DNA from: an uncultured Bacteroides sp.
Lineage (GTDB): Bacteria; Bacteroidota; Bacteroidia; Bacteroidales; Bacteroidaceae
DNA length: 6,055 nucleotides
Assembly: GCA_900555635.1 (NCBI GenBank)
Contig: USLU01000152.1
Span: 1-6,055, forward strand
Direction: 5' to 3'
Part shown: piece by piece, positions 5,067 through 6,055 of the stretch
Layout of the letters: each line of letters opens with the position of its first letter
Numbering within the stretch: the stretch's first letter is position 1
The notes under the pieces: generated by a model
The model's database searches: none
Seen by the model: the letters and a program-made list of their open reading frames with translations, nothing else
What the model was told of the DNA's origin: nothing
Translations under genes and position numbers: made by a program

Positions 5067-6055
5067 AGTTGTTAGTATTACCATAATACGTGTTCTGCAC
5101 AATCTTCGGATTTTCCAAGATATGTGAATAGTGAATCGGGAAGAGTTCGTTTCCGTCCTGTTCCATTCCGTTAATCGGTTTCATCACTTCCTTCCACTTT
5201 CCGGTACGCAACAAGTCAAACCAGCGGCGTCCTTCGCCGGCTAATTCCACTTGCCGTTCACGCAATATATAATTAACGACTTCGTCTTCAGAAGCAAAAT
5301 CATTTTCAGTCAACGTGTTCAATCCGGCACGGTCACGTACAGTTTTTACTAAATCCAAAGCTTCACCCCATTTTCCCTGATGAGCACGAGCTTCTGCTTG
5401 CAACAACATCATATCTGTGTAACGATAAATTGGATAGGCTACTTCGCATGTCTTATTCAAAGAGTTACTGATGTCACCTGCCATATATTTACGCAATTCA
5501 TTTCCATTCTGGTAATTCTTCACCGTATAATCTTTGCGCAAATCACCTTTCATATCCTTTTCATCAAAGATGCTCATAAACTTGTCGGACATAACTGCCG
5601 CACGGTTTCCTGAACCGGAAAACCATTGATACATATAACTGTAACCATTCGTGCCGACTTCATCCATGTTGAAATGAACAAGGAATATTAACTCTCTGGA
5701 GTTATATTCATCATTTTCGGGCGTATCATCCGAAGGCTTATTGTTGAGTTCTTCCGTAAACATGGTATGCCAAGTAGCAATGTTAGGTTCGAAGTCTACA
5801 AAGCGTCCACCCTTTTTGGAAGCAATAGTTGCCATTTTATCAATGGTCTGGTCAGCCAGATTATATTCTTCAGCCCACATATAAGCGTCCGCCATGATAG
5901 CCCATACGCCACAGATAGAAATACGCTTGCGTTCGTAATTCTTATTACGGTTAATCAGGCTTTCCGCCTTTTTCAGGTCAGGAAGAATAACATGTTCCAG
6001 AATATAATTCTTATCTGTACGTTCCTTGTAGATAGCCTCCGAATACTTTTCAGTA
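5065..6055 (-). CDS. SusD/RagB-family nutrient-uptake lipoprotein, C-terminal part
   Basis: The frame is open to the right edge. The Met at 5895 is internal, because upstream codons 6054-5896 read on as TEKYSEAIYKERTDK...ISICGVWAI straight into MADAYMWAEEYNLA. This gives 329 visible residues; SusD proteins usually run about 500-600, so roughly the first 200 or so, including the signal peptide, are outside. Residues about 36-75 are TPR-like helices. YPIYRYTDMMLLQAEA (207-222) and ERQVELAGEGRRWFDLLR (266-283) are the hallmark motifs of the SusD C-terminal (RagB/SusD) domain, and the end LFPIHYSHILENPKIVQNTYYG matches the family's usual terminus. SusD proteins are outer-membrane lipoproteins that bind glycan and form a lid on the SusC TonB-dependent transporter, which is expected just upstream. 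The sequence does not show the substrate. Confidence 0.96.
   Translation of the reverse strand, partial: TEKYSEAIYKERTDKNYILEHVILPDLKKAESLINRNKNYERKRISICGVWAIMADAYMWAEEYNLADQTIDKMATIASKKGGRFVDFEPNIATWHTMFTEELNNKPSDDTPENDEYNSRELIFLVHFNMDEVGTNGYSYMYQWFSGSGNRAAVMSDKFMSIFDEKDMKGDLRKDYTVKNYQNGNELRKYMAGDISNSLNKTCEVAYPIYRYTDMMLLQAEARAHQGKWGEALDLVKTVRDRAGLNTLTENDFASEDEVVNYILRERQVELAGEGRRWFDLLRTGKWKEVMKPINGMEQDGNELFPIHYSHILENPKIVQNTYYGNTNN

Noticed and set aside
5065..5895. Taking the Met at 5895 as the start of a 276-residue SusD gene
   Set aside because: The frame stays open to the right edge with sensible SusD-like helical sequence, and there is no signal peptide at that Met, so it is an internal codon of a gene cut by the window.

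Overview
The window looks like part of a polysaccharide-utilisation locus (PUL) from a Bacteroidota genome, most likely a gut Bacteroides. The reasons are a SusD/RagB-family protein with its hallmark C-terminal motif, four Cys-terminated lipoprotein signal peptides in a row (several followed by acidic or serine stretches typical of surface lipoproteins), AT-rich intergenic DNA and weak A-rich ribosome binding sites. All five genes are on the minus strand, so transcription runs from high to low coordinates. No RNA gene, CRISPR array, transposase or regulator gene was seen.

In transcription order: (1) 6055-5065, the C-terminal 329 residues of a SusD-like glycan-binding lipoprotein; its N-terminus, and by the usual PUL order its SusC partner, lie beyond the right edge. 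(2) 5050-4439, a 203-residue lipoprotein with one fasciclin (FAS1) domain. (3) 4410-2848, a 520-residue lipoprotein with three tandem Ig-like repeats and an unrecognised C-terminal domain, placed where a surface glycan-binding protein (SGBP) usually sits. The gaps between these three are 14 and 28 bp, so they are very likely one transcript. (4) After a 389-bp structured gap comes 2458-902, a 518-residue lipoprotein glycoside hydrolase of clan GH-A with agarase (GH50)-like features and both candidate catalytic glutamates. (5) 57 bp further on is 844-1, the first 281 residues of a lipoprotein that looks like a DUF6528-type beta-propeller; its C-terminus runs off the left edge.

Inferred working model: SusD (with SusC outside the window), the FAS1 protein and the Ig-repeat protein capture and import a glycan at the outer membrane, and the GH-A enzyme cuts it at the surface or in the periplasm. 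The propeller protein may bind or possibly cleave a product. The substrate cannot be read from this window. The GH50-like features raise the possibility of a galactan of the agar type, but that is weak.

The most unusual non-coding stretch is the 389-bp gap at 2459-2847. It holds about four imperfect ~21-bp tandem repeats centred on AAGCTT, nested inside longer inverted repeats, plus a perfect 15-bp hairpin just downstream of the Ig-repeat gene. It may end or attenuate the upstream transcript, set the dose of the downstream enzyme genes, or be a REP/MITE-like palindromic element.
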